Of a DNA stretch of 64,000 nt, positions 39,044 to 47,493 are shown one piece after another. A program made the position numbers and the translations under genes. Every line of letters begins with the position of its first letter. Positions within the stretch are counted from its first letter, which is position 1. This DNA comes from Streptomyces sp. GS7 (GTDB taxonomy: Bacteria > Actinomycetota > Actinomycetes > Streptomycetales > Streptomycetaceae), in NCBI RefSeq assembly GCF_009834125.1, contig NZ_CP047146.1, positions 4,953,501 to 5,017,500 on the forward strand, given 5' to 3'. The notes under the pieces are model-generated. The model was not told the origin of the DNA. It saw only the letters and a list, made by a program, of their open reading frames with translations, and did not search any database.

Positions 39044-39919
39044 TTGACCATCGCACACGCCGACACCGTCCGCACGCCGGTGCCGACCCAGTCCACGTAC
39101 CAGTCCCGCGTCGCGGACTACTGGAACGCCGAGGAAAACCCGGTCAACCTCGAACTCGGAAAGATCGACGACCTGTACCACCACCACTACGGCATCGGGG
39201 ACGCCGACTGGTCGGTACTGGACGAGCCGGACCCCGACCTGCGCCGCGAGCAGGTCACCGGCGAACTGCACCGCCTGGAACACGCCCAGGCCGAACTCCT
39301 CGCCTCCCACCTCGGGGACCTCTCCCCCACCGACCGCGTCTTCGACGCCGGGTGCGGACGCGGGGGCGGCAGCGTGGTGGCGCACCTGCGCTACGGCTGC
39401 CACGCCGACGGCGCCACCATCTCCGCCAAGCAGGCCGACTTCGCCAACGAGCAGGCCCGCAAACGCGGCATCGACGACAAGGTGCGCTACCACCACCGCA
39501 ACATGCTCGACACCGGCTTCACCTCCGGCGCGTACGCGGCGTCCTGGAACAACGAGTCGACCATGTACGTCGAACTGGAGCTGCTGTTCGCGGAGCACGC
39601 ACGCCTGCTGCGGCGCGGTGGACGCTACGTCACGATCACCGGCTGCTACAACGACGCCTACGGCCGCGCCTCCCGCGAGGTCTCCCTCATCAACGCCCAC
39701 TACATCTGCGACATCCACCCCCGCTCGGCGTACTTCAACGCCATGGCCCACAACCGGCTCGTCCCCGTACACGTCCAGGACCTGACGGAGGCCGCGCTGC
39801 CCTACTGGGAACTGCGCCGGCAGGCCGACCACTTGGTCACCGGCATCGAGGAGACCTTCCTCAACGCCTACCGCAACGGCAGCTTCCAGTACCTGCTGAT
39901 CGCCGCCGAACGCGTGTGA
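39044..39919 (+). CDS. gppmt: Geranyl diphosphate 2-C-methyltransferase
   Basis: 291 residues from a TTG at 39044, chosen because AAGGAG lies 6 nt upstream; a GTG at 39020 is in frame but lacks a site. It methylates C2 of geranyl diphosphate using SAM, feeding the cyclase. SAM motif I VFDAGCGRGGGS is at 99-110; YWNAEENPVNLELGKIDDLY near the N-terminus and WNNESTMYVEL around the active site are characteristic of this enzyme. It follows the cyclase by 33 nt as the last gene of the operon. Confidence 0.94.
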   Translation: MTIAHADTVRTPVPTQSTYQSRVADYWNAEENPVNLELGKIDDLYHHHYGIGDADWSVLDEPDPDLRREQVTGELHRLEHAQAELLASHLGDLSPTDRVFDAGCGRGGGSVVAHLRYGCHADGATISAKQADFANEQARKRGIDDKVRYHHRNMLDTGFTSGAYAASWNNESTMYVELELLFAEHARLLRRGGRYVTITGCYNDAYGRASREVSLINAHYICDIHPRSAYFNAMAHNRLVPVHVQDLTEAALPYWELRRQADHLVTGIEETFLNAYRNGSFQYLLIAAERV

Positions 39920-39926
39920 ACACCCC

Positions 39927-39954
39927 GGGGCCGCGCCGCTCGCGGCGCGGCCCC
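39927..39954 (+). terminator. Terminator of the terpenoid operon
   Basis: GGGGCCGCGCCG (39927-39938) and CGGCGCGGCCCC (39943-39954) form a perfect 12-bp GC stem with loop ctcg, 7 nt after the stop codon and followed by ctgttg. Confidence 0.85.
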
Positions 39955-40024
39955 CTGTTGCGGCACCCGGCAGCCGGCGCCCCGCTGACCCGTCGGAGCT
40001 GTCACGCGGGCTATGGTCCGTCCC

Positions 40025-40450
40025 ATGACACTGTCGATGCGGGAACGAGAGCTTTTTCTGGCGGAACCCCACATCGGTGCGCTGTCGGTCATCGAGCGGC
40101 CTGACCGCGCACCGCTGACGGTTCCCATCTGGTATCAGTACACACCCGGTGGCGAACTGTGGGTACGTACCGGGCCCGACTCCCGGAAGGCGCGGGCGAT
40201 CCGGTCCGCAGGGCGTTTCAGCCTGATGGTGCAGCGGACCGAGCCGACGGTGCGCTACGTGTCGGTGGAAGGACCGGTGACCAGGACCGAACCGGACAGC
40301 CGCGAGCGGTCCTGGGAGATGGCCGCGCGGTACCTCCCCCAGGACAAGGTCGCCGACTTCGTGGAATACGACCGCACCCGGCTCGGTGAGCACATCGCCG
40401 TCTACATGCGGCCGGAACACTGGCTGTCCGCCGACATGGGATCCCTCTGA
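40025..40450 (+). CDS. Pyridoxamine 5'-phosphate oxidase-like flavin/F420-binding protein
   Basis: 141 residues from the ATG at 40025 (an in-frame ATG at 40013 lies inside a possible TATGGT -10 box, which would make the message nearly leaderless). The split beta-barrel pattern is clear: IGALSVIERPDRAPLTVPIWYQY, GPDSRKARAIRSAGRFSLMV and YVSVEGPVTRTEPD. Family members bind FMN, F420 or heme and reduce small molecules. No partner gene is evident; the upstream operon is terminated before it. Confidence 0.85.
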   Translation: MTLSMRERELFLAEPHIGALSVIERPDRAPLTVPIWYQYTPGGELWVRTGPDSRKARAIRSAGRFSLMVQRTEPTVRYVSVEGPVTRTEPDSRERSWEMAARYLPQDKVADFVEYDRTRLGEHIAVYMRPEHWLSADMGSL

Positions 40451-40698
40451 CCACACGAGCGCGCAAGCCCCCACGCAACCGCGCCGCGCCCACTCACTTC
40501 ACTCCCGCCACCGAGCGCCCGGCTCCCCGGTACGAGCCGAGCGCGGCATCCCATCCCGCCCCGCCCCCGGCACGCACGGCCCGGCATGCGTTACCCGCCA
40601 TCCACAACTCCGTTGTCAGCCACGGCATTTCGTCGACAGCGGAGACGACATCGGGTATAGCGTCGACGGACAGCAATGCACAGAAGGGACTTGCAGCA

Positions 40699-41151
40699 AT
40701 GAAGTTAGCCATTCGTACCGGACTGGTCGTCGCGATAGCGGCCTCTGCCTTCGCGGCGCTCGCCCCGACCGCCGGTGCCGCCACCGCCAGGAGCGACCAG
40801 GCGGCGAATGAACCGAACTGGGCGACCACGAGCGCTGTCGCGCCGGTCGCCGCCGGCGATCACGCGATGGGCGCCCGCCTGGCCGCGAACCCGACCACGA
40901 TCAAGGCCGCCGCGTACAACCAGGCCCGGAGCATCCTGGCGAAGGCCGGCAGCGACAGCGCGGCCAAGTCGCACCCCGTCCACGGCACGGGCGACGTGCC
41001 GGTCAGGTACGGCACCAGCCTGCTGGCCGGCTCGCGGGACGAGTTCCGGTCCAAGGACCGCAACGTTCCGGACAAGAAGTCGGGCATGTCGCCGGCTCAC
41101 TACCAGGCGATCCACGACGCGGCGCGCACCATGGGCATCGACCGCTGGTGA
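40699..41151 (+). CDS. Small secreted protein of unknown function
   Basis: 150 residues from the ATG at 40699 (AGAAGGGA 10 nt upstream). A clear signal peptide (MKLAIRTGLVVAIAASAFAA, cleavage near APTAGAA) is followed by a hydrophilic region without cysteines that ends in MSPAHYQAIHDAARTMGIDRW-like sequence. No catalytic motif is visible. AT-rich patches upstream (gggtatagcgtcg) may hold its promoter. Function not recognised; it probably acts outside the membrane. Confidence 0.75.
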   Translation: MKLAIRTGLVVAIAASAFAALAPTAGAATARSDQAANEPNWATTSAVAPVAAGDHAMGARLAANPTTIKAAAYNQARSILAKAGSDSAAKSHPVHGTGDVPVRYGTSLLAGSRDEFRSKDRNVPDKKSGMSPAHYQAIHDAARTMGIDRW

Positions 41152-41334
41152 CGTAGCCGACATCGCCTCCCTTGTCACTACCGCTGACGGGAATCCTCCT
41201 GTCAGGGGCCGAGGGGGGCTGCTGGGCAGGGCCGGTGCGGTGGCGGTATTCGTTGGGCGGTATGGCCGCCGGACCGCACGGGCCTTCGTCTTCCACGGCA
41301 CGGTCACCGTCACACCGATCCGGCTGTGGCTGCG

Positions 41335-41721
41335 TCAGCGACTGCCGCCCAGTCCATCGGGTCGATGGCAGACGGCCTCGACGTTGTTCCCATCGGGATC
41401 GCGAACAAAGGCTCCGTAGTAGGACTCGTGGTAGTCCGGCCAGAGCCGGGGCGCGTGCAGGACCTCGGCACCCACCGCAAGGGCCGCTGCGTAGAAGCCG
41501 TCCACGGCGGCGCGGTCGGCTGCGGCGAATGCGATGTGCAGCTCGCGTGCCGGCGCGGGATCCGTCGCGGGGACCAGCCACAGCGGGTGGCCCGTGACCC
41601 CGAAGCCGATGTTCTCGCCGAACTGTTTCCTACGCTCGCCACCTAACGGAGCAAGTACGGCATCGTAGAAAGCAGCGCTGGCAGCGAGGTCGCGCACCTG
41701 GATGGCGATATGATCTAGCAT
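41335..41721 (-). CDS. VOC-superfamily (glyoxalase/bleomycin-resistance-like) protein
   Basis: 128 residues from the ATG at 41721, with GGGGGAGGG 8 nt upstream. A single VOC module reads MLDHIAIQVRDLAASAAFYD at the start, ELHIAFAAADRAAVDGFY in the middle and GAFVRDPDGNNVEAVCH at the end, with metal-ligand His and Glu positions kept. Substrate not known. Monocistronic. Confidence 0.9.
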   Translation of the reverse strand: MLDHIAIQVRDLAASAAFYDAVLAPLGGERRKQFGENIGFGVTGHPLWLVPATDPAPARELHIAFAAADRAAVDGFYAAALAVGAEVLHAPRLWPDYHESYYGAFVRDPDGNNVEAVCHRPDGLGGSR

Positions 41722-41914
41722 GCGCCAACCCTCCCCCATCGCAGGGGAGTTGTCGCGCGGTTTTCCCTTCATCCGCTCCCCGGCCGGGCGCAACGGTACA
41801 CGCCGGTGCTCCGACCCATCGGCAGCCGCATTCCCGGATGTCGGGATTTCGGTGGCCCGCTGCCGCCCGGGGAGTGGGGATCGTGCGCCACCAGTGCGGT
41901 GTCGGCTCGCGGGG

Positions 41915-42361
41915 TCAGGTGAGGGCGGCGACGAGCAGGGCGAAGGCGGCGATGATGACGGCGACGCGGACGTAGTGGTAGCGGGCCCAGCGGTTCATCT
42001 GCTCCTTCCAGTCCTCGGGGCGGTTCTCGGGGGTCCACGTCTTGTTCCGGTTGTTGATCGGGACGAGCAGCAGGAGCGACATGATCACGCTGAGGATCAG
42101 CAGCGCGCCGGCGGTGACGACGAGGCCGGTGCCGTGGTGGTGCCATCCGGCGATGGCCCAGACCGCGACGAGGACGAGCGAGGTGATGTACCAGACCGGC
42201 ATCACGGCGCCGAGCATCCGGCCCCCGTGGGCGTGGCCGAGTTGGCCGCTGTCCTCGGGGAGGGCGTTGAGGATCGGGTTGAGGACGAAGAGAACGGAGA
42301 ACTCCACCCCCACCATCAGGCCGAGGACCACGGTGGTGAAGACCTCGAGTGCGTTGAGCAT
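41915..42361 (-). CDS. DUF1772 membrane protein (anthrone oxygenase-like)
   Basis: 148 residues with four hydrophobic helices: a start LEVFTTVVLGLMVGVEFSVL, then YITSLVLVAVWAIAGW, LLILSVIMSLLLLVPINNR and a final helix near VRVAVIIAAFALLVAAL. The NNRNKTW and NRWARYHYVR segments are DUF1772 hallmarks. Some relatives oxidise anthrones to anthraquinones without cofactors; others have no known role. It is divergent from a TetR gene, with paired palindromes in the 91-bp gap, so regulation by that repressor is likely. Confidence 0.85.
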   Translation of the reverse strand: MLNALEVFTTVVLGLMVGVEFSVLFVLNPILNALPEDSGQLGHAHGGRMLGAVMPVWYITSLVLVAVWAIAGWHHHGTGLVVTAGALLILSVIMSLLLLVPINNRNKTWTPENRPEDWKEQMNRWARYHYVRVAVIIAAFALLVAALT

Positions 42362-42379
42362 GATGACCCCTCCTGGGAT

Positions 42380-42443
42380 CTAGCGCCGCTAACTGATGAG
42401 GCAACGCTAGTACTACTGCCGCTTGATTGTCTAGCGATGCTAG
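42380..42443. promoter_or_regulatory. Twin TetR operator candidates between the DUF1772 and TetR genes
   Basis: CTAGCGCCGCTA (42380-42391) and CTAGCGATGCTAG (42431-42443) are near-identical palindromes, with a half-site ACGCTAG between them (42404-42410). The second overlaps a -10-like TAGGAT (42441-42446) placed 6 nt before the TetR ATG, so the TetR message may be leaderless and autorepressed. Confidence 0.65.
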
Positions 42444-42452
42444 GATCGAATC

Positions 42453-43031
42453 ATGTCGGTACAGGAACGCAAGCAGCGCGAACGGGCGGAGCGCGAACGC
42501 CTCATCGTGGCGACAGCCCGCGAACTCGCCGAGCAGCAGGGCTGGGACGCGGTCACCACCCGCCGGCTCGCCGAGCGCATCGAATACAGCCAGCCCGTCC
42601 TCTACAGCCACTTCCGCGGCAAACGCGAGATCATCGGCGCCGTCGCCCTCCAAGGCGCCACCGAGATGGCCGCGGCGGTGCGTGCCGCAGCCTCCAGAGC
42701 GAACAGCCCGCGCGAGCGGGTCGCCGCCCTCGCCCGCACCTACCTCGACTTCGCCGCACGCAACCCGGCGGTCTACGACGCCATCTTCCAGCTCGACGGC
42801 GGCCTGGCGTTCGCGCACGAGGACACCCCGGAACCTCTCAAGGACGCCTTCGCCGCGCTGCTGGAGAGCCTCGGCGAGGTCACCGGGGACGGCGTCCACC
42901 CGGGGCTGTTCACCGAGGTGTTCTGGGCGGCCCTGCACGGACTGGCCACCCTGACCCGGGCGCGACGGCTCCCGCCGGAGGACACCGAGCGCAGAGTGGA
43001 GCTGCTGGTGGACCGGCTCGCCGTGGTCTGA
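42453..43031 (+). CDS. TetR-family transcriptional repressor
   Basis: 192 residues from the ATG at 42453. The N-terminal helix-turn-helix (WDAVTTRRLAERIEYSQPVL, then YSHFRGKREIIGAVAL) is typical. The C-terminal domain is of the TetR_C type with WSG-like sequence WAALHGLATLTRARR. No ribosome site is present, in line with a leaderless start. It probably represses itself and the divergent DUF1772 gene. Confidence 0.92.
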   Translation: MSVQERKQRERAERERLIVATARELAEQQGWDAVTTRRLAERIEYSQPVLYSHFRGKREIIGAVALQGATEMAAAVRAAASRANSPRERVAALARTYLDFAARNPAVYDAIFQLDGGLAFAHEDTPEPLKDAFAALLESLGEVTGDGVHPGLFTEVFWAALHGLATLTRARRLPPEDTERRVELLVDRLAVV

Positions 43032-43291
43032 CACACCGTCCCGGCGAGCACGCAGCCGGGGCCCTCGGACCCCGCCACTGCCTGCCTGCGGCAACGCTTC
43101 CGGTCACTCGCGCCCACACGGCGCAGCCGCAGACCGCCGGGCCCCGTACCCCAGACGGGCGCCCGCCCCGGAAGCCGCGGTGCTCATTGATCACGACCCG
43201 ATTCGCGCCCTGGTCGAGTGGGAGGACTTCCCCCTGTCCCTGGCCCGCATCCCTGGTTCTTCCGTTCTCACCAGTCGGTGGCGGGCCGGGT

Positions 43292-43762
43292 TCAGCTGAC
43301 TGGCAGCTGGTATCGAAGTTTCTCCTTCGCCTGGGCCCCCAGCCGGTTGTAGAACCTGATCGCATCCGTGTTCCAGGGCGGAGTCTGCCACTGGACTTGT
43401 CCGAGCCCCAGTGCATGCGCTTCGGCCACCACAGCCTCCACCAGCAGGGAGCCGACCTTCAGGCCCCGGTGACCGTCGCGCAGAAACAGACAATCCATAT
43501 GGAGGTACTCGGCCCCGTCCCACGTGGAGATCTCCGGGGCGCACGACGCGTACCCGATGATCTCCCCGTCGTTCAACTCGGCGACAAAGCACCGCAATCG
43601 CGGGGTCTCCGTACTGAACAGCAGTACCTCCAGGCGCCGAGCCAGGTCCGTCGGTGGAGGCGGCGCTTTCTCGTAGGCGGCATGGTCGGCCACCAGGTGG
43701 ACGACCTGAGGAAGATCGGCCGCGCGTGCGCGTCGCACCCGGGCCGCTCCGGCGCCGGTCAC
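43292..43762 (-). CDS. GNAT-family N-acetyltransferase
   Basis: 156 residues from a GTG at 43762 whose first bases overlap the stop of the upstream gene (GTGA), implying coupling. The acetyl-CoA-binding motif is in LFLRDGHRGLKVGSLLVEAV (RGLKVGS), followed by ALGLGQVQWQTPPWNTDAI and FYNRLGAQAKEKLRYQL, as in spermidine/diamine acetyltransferase-like members. The substrate cannot be assigned. Part of a two-gene unit. Confidence 0.85.
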   Translation of the reverse strand: MTGAGAARVRRARAADLPQVVHLVADHAAYEKAPPPPTDLARRLEVLLFSTETPRLRCFVAELNDGEIIGYASCAPEISTWDGAEYLHMDCLFLRDGHRGLKVGSLLVEAVVAEAHALGLGQVQWQTPPWNTDAIRFYNRLGAQAKEKLRYQLPVS

Positions 43763-44292
43763 CGGACCTCGCCCTCGAGCACATCCCCGCGCCAGGCCAC
43801 GAGCCGTTCGGCCACCGCACCGTGGCTGTCCAGCACGTGACGGGTGAGGGCATCGCGTTCGTGCGCCAGGACGGCCGCCTCCCACACGCACGGGGCGAGG
43901 CCCACCCGGCCAGGCCGGAGTTGAGTGGCGTCGCCGGCCGGGCCGGTGAAGATGGCGAGGTCAGACATATAGCCCTCGATCCAGGTGTGCACCAGGATGT
44001 AGTCGCCGTCGCCACCGGCATGGATGAGCAGCACGGAGAGCCCAAGAGAACCCCGCGACTGTGCCGACGACAGGTAATCGGCGGCGATCCGCACCGCGTT
44101 CTGAACGTCCTGGTCCGTCACACTCCGTCCGGGCGCCTCGATCGCATAGGACTTCACCAGGTGCCCGGCAACTGCACGGCTGCCCAGTGGTCGCACCGCG
44201 CGGGCGTGGTAGTCATCAGCCAGCGCCAGCAACGCATCCGAATCGACAGCAGCCAAAGATTCGCCGAGTTGGGATTCCGCAAGATCTCTCAT
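43759..44292 (-). CDS. Conserved-looking protein of unknown function, coupled to a GNAT gene
   Basis: 177 residues from the ATG at 44292. The sequence is soluble and acidic in parts (SLAAVDSDALLALADDYHA, VTDQDVQNAVRIAADYL, DYILVHTWIEGYMSDLAIF) with no signal or membrane segments. No domain is recognised. Its stop overlaps the GTG of the acetyltransferase, so both products probably act together, perhaps as a modifying enzyme and its partner or toxin-like target. That last point is only inference from coupling. Confidence 0.7.
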   Translation of the reverse strand: MRDLAESQLGESLAAVDSDALLALADDYHARAVRPLGSRAVAGHLVKSYAIEAPGRSVTDQDVQNAVRIAADYLSSAQSRGSLGLSVLLIHAGGDGDYILVHTWIEGYMSDLAIFTGPAGDATQLRPGRVGLAPCVWEAAVLAHERDALTRHVLDSHGAVAERLVAWRGDVLEGEVR

Positions 44293-44454
44293 CCGACCAT
44301 CATGCACGCCTACGCCATGCGCCCACAGGGGCACACGATCCGCCGGCCAGGCAGCCACCTGTCACACCCACCTGCCCGGCCTCCACCCGCGCCTCGATGA
44401 TCTGGATCAAAGACCTCACCCAGGCCGCCCAGTGATCACGATTCGATACGCGCC

Positions 44455-45018
44455 CTAGCCGTCTTGGTGCGGCAGCCGCTCAAGCGGGAAGAGGATCGGG
44501 CTCAGCAGGTGGAGGCTGCGGCCCGGCGCGGGCTTGTTGTGTCTCTTGGACCTGATGGCGCTGAGGAGTTCGTCGATCAGCTCGGCGAGTTCGTCCCGGT
44601 CGAGCCAGAGCGGAATCTGGGTGTAGCCCACCGAGTCGGCGATCGGGTCGGTGTCGTCCCGGTCGAGGTAGGCGTTGAAGTCGGCATGCAGGCCGGCCAG
44701 CGCCGCGGTGAAGCCCTGCCGGTGGTCGTCCCGGGACATGGCCGCGGCCTCGTCGGCGTCGATCACCGCACGCTCGCGGCGCAGTCGGTAGTGGCGTTCG
44801 ACGGCGCCGTGCACCCGCTGCTCGTCGGTGACTTCCAACACCCCGGCGTCGGCCAGCAGTCCGACGTGCCGGTACACGGTGGTCTTGGGGACGTCGGGAA
44901 GGCTCGCGCACAGGTCGGAGGTGGTGCGCGTGCGCCCACCCGACATGGCGTGCACGATGCGCAGGCGCACGGGATGCAGGAGCAGGTCGAGCTTGTCCAC
45001 CCGGATACGATCCCACAT
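44455..45018 (-). CDS. ArsR-like winged-helix transcriptional regulator
   Basis: 187 residues. The N-terminal winged helix (LLLHPVRLRIVHAMSGG, VPKTTVYRHVGLLADAGVLE) is followed by a helical domain (GFTAALAGLHADFNAYLDRD; WLDRDELAELIDELLSAI) like that of PadR/YobV-type regulators that sense drugs or lipids. No cysteines suggest a metal site. No divergent target gene is apparent; the gene stands alone. Confidence 0.85.
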   Translation of the reverse strand: MWDRIRVDKLDLLLHPVRLRIVHAMSGGRTRTTSDLCASLPDVPKTTVYRHVGLLADAGVLEVTDEQRVHGAVERHYRLRRERAVIDADEAAAMSRDDHRQGFTAALAGLHADFNAYLDRDDTDPIADSVGYTQIPLWLDRDELAELIDELLSAIRSKRHNKPAPGRSLHLLSPILFPLERLPHQDG

Positions 45019-45460
45019 CCGCTACCGCCCCCGAAGTCGGGAAAGCAACAGGAAGGGGTGAGCCATCACCTGGCAACCGCCCCGAGCCCGGCGCGAGGCG
45101 GGCCCGAAACGGGCCCCTGAGCCGTTCCGTCACGGGAAGTCGGCATGAGCCCCCTGACCCGATGCCCGCTCAGGCCGCATGAGCCACCGTGCGGGCCGCA
45201 CACGAGCAAGTGGCCGACCGGGCCCGCGGCTTCGGTGTGCACGGCACGCTGCACGCCCTGTTCGTCTCCGAAGCCTCCGGCCGTATCGCGAAGGTCCCCG
45301 TTCCCGGGCGCGGGACCGACTGAGAACCGGGACGAACGGACTCGTACGCCGACATCCCTGCGGCGGTAACGGGGCGGCGACCGACCACTGCCGCGCGCGT
45401 AGTTGACGTCCGCCGTGGAGCCGTGGCGGTATGCCGACCGGTACGCCGACCGGTATGCCG
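45019..45460. other. Gap with a gene scrap and a 12-bp tandem repeat
   Basis: 442 nt. On the plus strand 45189-45323 reads as about 44 codons with strong third-position GC (ending GTLHALFVSEASGRIAKVPV) but has no ribosome site; it may be the tail of a lost gene. At 45426-45461 three copies of a 12-bp unit (cggtatgccgac and variants) abut the stop of the next gene. Confidence 0.35.
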
Positions 45461-46348
45461 TCAGGTGGTGGGACCGCTCCAGTAGGCGTCCTCCCACCGC
45501 TTCGCGTCGGGGCTGAACTCGACCTCGATCCGGTCGGCGGCACCCGGCGGCAGGGAGAAGGCGTACTTGCCCACGGCTTCCTTGCCGGGGAGGACATAGC
45601 CGGTGAGGACCTTCTGCCGCCCGCTTCCGTCGATCACCAGCTCCGTCGACGCCCCGTCAGCGTCGTTGACGCTGGGCAGCCCGGTCTCTACGGCGACCCG
45701 CCGGCCACCGGTGTTCACCACCGCGACCGTGACCTGGACGGCCTTGTTCCCCTTGGCGTGACCGAGGACGTAACCGTCCGGGCTGAACGGCACCGGCTTG
45801 CCGACCGTGACTTTCAGACCGTCGCCGAAGGTGTACGACTTACCGAAGGACAAGTGCCGGGCCTTCTCGGCGGCAGCCGCCGACTCCCTGGCCGCCTCGG
45901 CCTTGGCGCGCGCATCGGCGTCGACCTCCTTCACGTGCGCACGGTCGCGGTCGACCACCCCCTTGACCAACACGACGGTGAACGCCGCGCCGCCCGCCGC
46001 CGCGACCAGACCCAGGATGCCCAGAACGACACCGCTGAACGCCATGGCCTTGTTGGTGGCCCGACCCGTGCGCACCCGGCTCAGCCCGATACCGCCGAAG
46101 ATCACGGCCAACAATGCCGGCAGCCAGGACAGCCAGAACAGGAAGATGAACGCGCCTAGGACGAGGCCGACAAGAGCGAGTACCAGCGCCGTGATGCCCA
46201 TGCCGTTGCTGGGCTGCGGGGTCCAGGCCGGCGGCGGGCACGGCGCCCGGTACGCGTCGCTCTCAGCGGGCGGCGCAGCCCACGGGTCGCGGTGCCGGGG
46301 CAGTGGATCCCCGGTCGTGGGGCCGTCGGGAGAGACGGGCGTGGTCAT
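45461..46348 (-). CDS. Membrane-anchored DUF4190/DUF4352 protein
   Basis: 295 residues. A Pro-rich cytoplasmic N-terminus leads to two to three membrane helices of the DUF4190 type (GITALVLALVGLVLGAFIFL; AFSGVVLGILGLVAAAGG), then a charged Ala/Glu/Lys linker (residues about 140-165) and an external beta-sandwich of the DUF4352 type (LSFGKSYTFGDGLKVTVGKP; VQVTVAVVNTGGR). Such proteins are abundant Streptomyces surface proteins without known role. The gene stands alone. Confidence 0.85.
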   Translation of the reverse strand: MTTPVSPDGPTTGDPLPRHRDPWAAPPAESDAYRAPCPPPAWTPQPSNGMGITALVLALVGLVLGAFIFLFWLSWLPALLAVIFGGIGLSRVRTGRATNKAMAFSGVVLGILGLVAAAGGAAFTVVLVKGVVDRDRAHVKEVDADARAKAEAARESAAAAEKARHLSFGKSYTFGDGLKVTVGKPVPFSPDGYVLGHAKGNKAVQVTVAVVNTGGRRVAVETGLPSVNDADGASTELVIDGSGRQKVLTGYVLPGKEAVGKYAFSLPPGAADRIEVEFSPDAKRWEDAYWSGPTT

Positions 46349-46440
46349 GCAGAATCCTTCAGCCAGAACACTCGGTGAATTTCCGACAATACCAGGGGTT
46401 TTACCTTTTCATTACCCCTCACGGGTGGGGCCGGCACACC

Positions 46441-46480
46441 ACCCAGGCACCCAGGCACCCAGGCACCCAGGCACCCAGGA
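46441..46480. repeat. 8-bp tandem repeat (acccaggc) x5
   Basis: Five copies, the last ending in gga, lie in noncoding DNA upstream of the DUF4190 gene at the edge of the decayed region. Confidence 0.9.
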
Positions 46481-46556
46481 GCGGACTTGTAGTTGGCGCA
46501 GCGAACGCTGCGCTGCGGACATGTGCCCACCTGCGGCGGCGATGCGCACTCCACCG

Positions 46557-46790
46557 TCACGGCCGCACACGAACCGGTTCGGCCTTGCCCTGGATCACCG
46601 CGCGCAGGGAGGCGGATGTGCGGTCGATGTGCTGGGCCAGGAGGTCGGCCGCGGCGCGGGGGTCACGGGCGAGAACCGCGTCGAGTAGTGCTTGGTGTTC
46701 GCGGGCCACGTCGCGGTCGTAGTCCTGTCCGACGGGGCCGGACCAGCGCAGGTAGATCGCTGCGGCGATCGGCTCCACCAGCTCACCGCG
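46557..46790 (-). pseudogene. C-terminal fragment of a GntR/FadR-type regulator (FCD domain)
   Basis: About 78 codons match the end of an FCD ligand domain (LVEPIAAAIYLRWSG, DVAREHQALLDAVLARDPRA, LLAQHIDRTSASLRAVIQG). The DNA-binding half is missing. The homology begins exactly where the plus-strand dehydrogenase fragment starts, so the two truncated genes share a recombination junction near 46790. Confidence 0.65.
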
Positions 46791-46791
46791 C

Positions 46792-47244
46792 GAGGCCGAC
46801 GTCCTGCAGAAGGAACTGGGCTATGACGCCGAGGTACTGCGCAAAGCGGGCCCCATCGACGAACAACCGCGGGCCGCCGCGCCGGACGGCCTCGACGTGG
46901 TCGTCGACAACGTGGGTGGCGAGCAGCCGAAGGCAGCGATCGGGTTGGCCCGGCGCGGGGCGCGCATCGCGTTGATCGGCACACTGGCCGGGCAGCTCGG
47001 CGACTCGGCCACCACGGAAATCGACCCCCATGCCCTCATCGCAGGCAGCATCGCCTTGCGGGGCGCAGCGCTCTACGACTACCTCGACATCATCCCCGAG
47101 TGGACCGACTTCTTCGCACGCGCACTGCGCGACGGCACGCTCACCTTCCCCCGCACCGTGCTGACCGGGCTCGACCAGGCACCGCGCGCTCTGCGGGAGC
47201 TAGTGGAGGGCCGGCACCTGGGTGCAGTGCACATGGAGCTTTGA
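46792..47244 (+). pseudogene. C-terminal fragment of a zinc-type NADP-dependent oxidoreductase (MDR family)
   Basis: 151 codons in one frame carry the end of the nucleotide domain (LQKELGYDAEVLRKAG), GLDVVVDNVGGEQPKAAIGL, ARIALIGTLAG and the C-terminal LRELVEGRHLGAVHMEL. The order matches CurA/prostaglandin-reductase-like enzymes. The N-terminal catalytic domain and GxGxxG region are absent. Truncated at the junction with the GntR fragment; no start codon with a ribosome site for the full remnant. Confidence 0.7.
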
Positions 47245-47493
47245 TCCGGTGCCGGTGCCGCCTCGGCGCCCTCCAGCGCAGCCCGTTCCTCGCCCGACAA
47301 CGTCGACTCGGCCTTCGTCCGCCCCGTGTGCCAAGACGATCAGTTGGCCGGAGCCACACCGCCAACGGGGCTGCTTCCTGATGCGCTGGGGGAAAAGTTG
47401 CGGGTCGCTGTCGATCCGGCCACGTCCCGTTCGACGTCATGATGTGCGGCGCCTCGCCCCACGATGACGCGACAGGACCTGACGAGGAAACAC

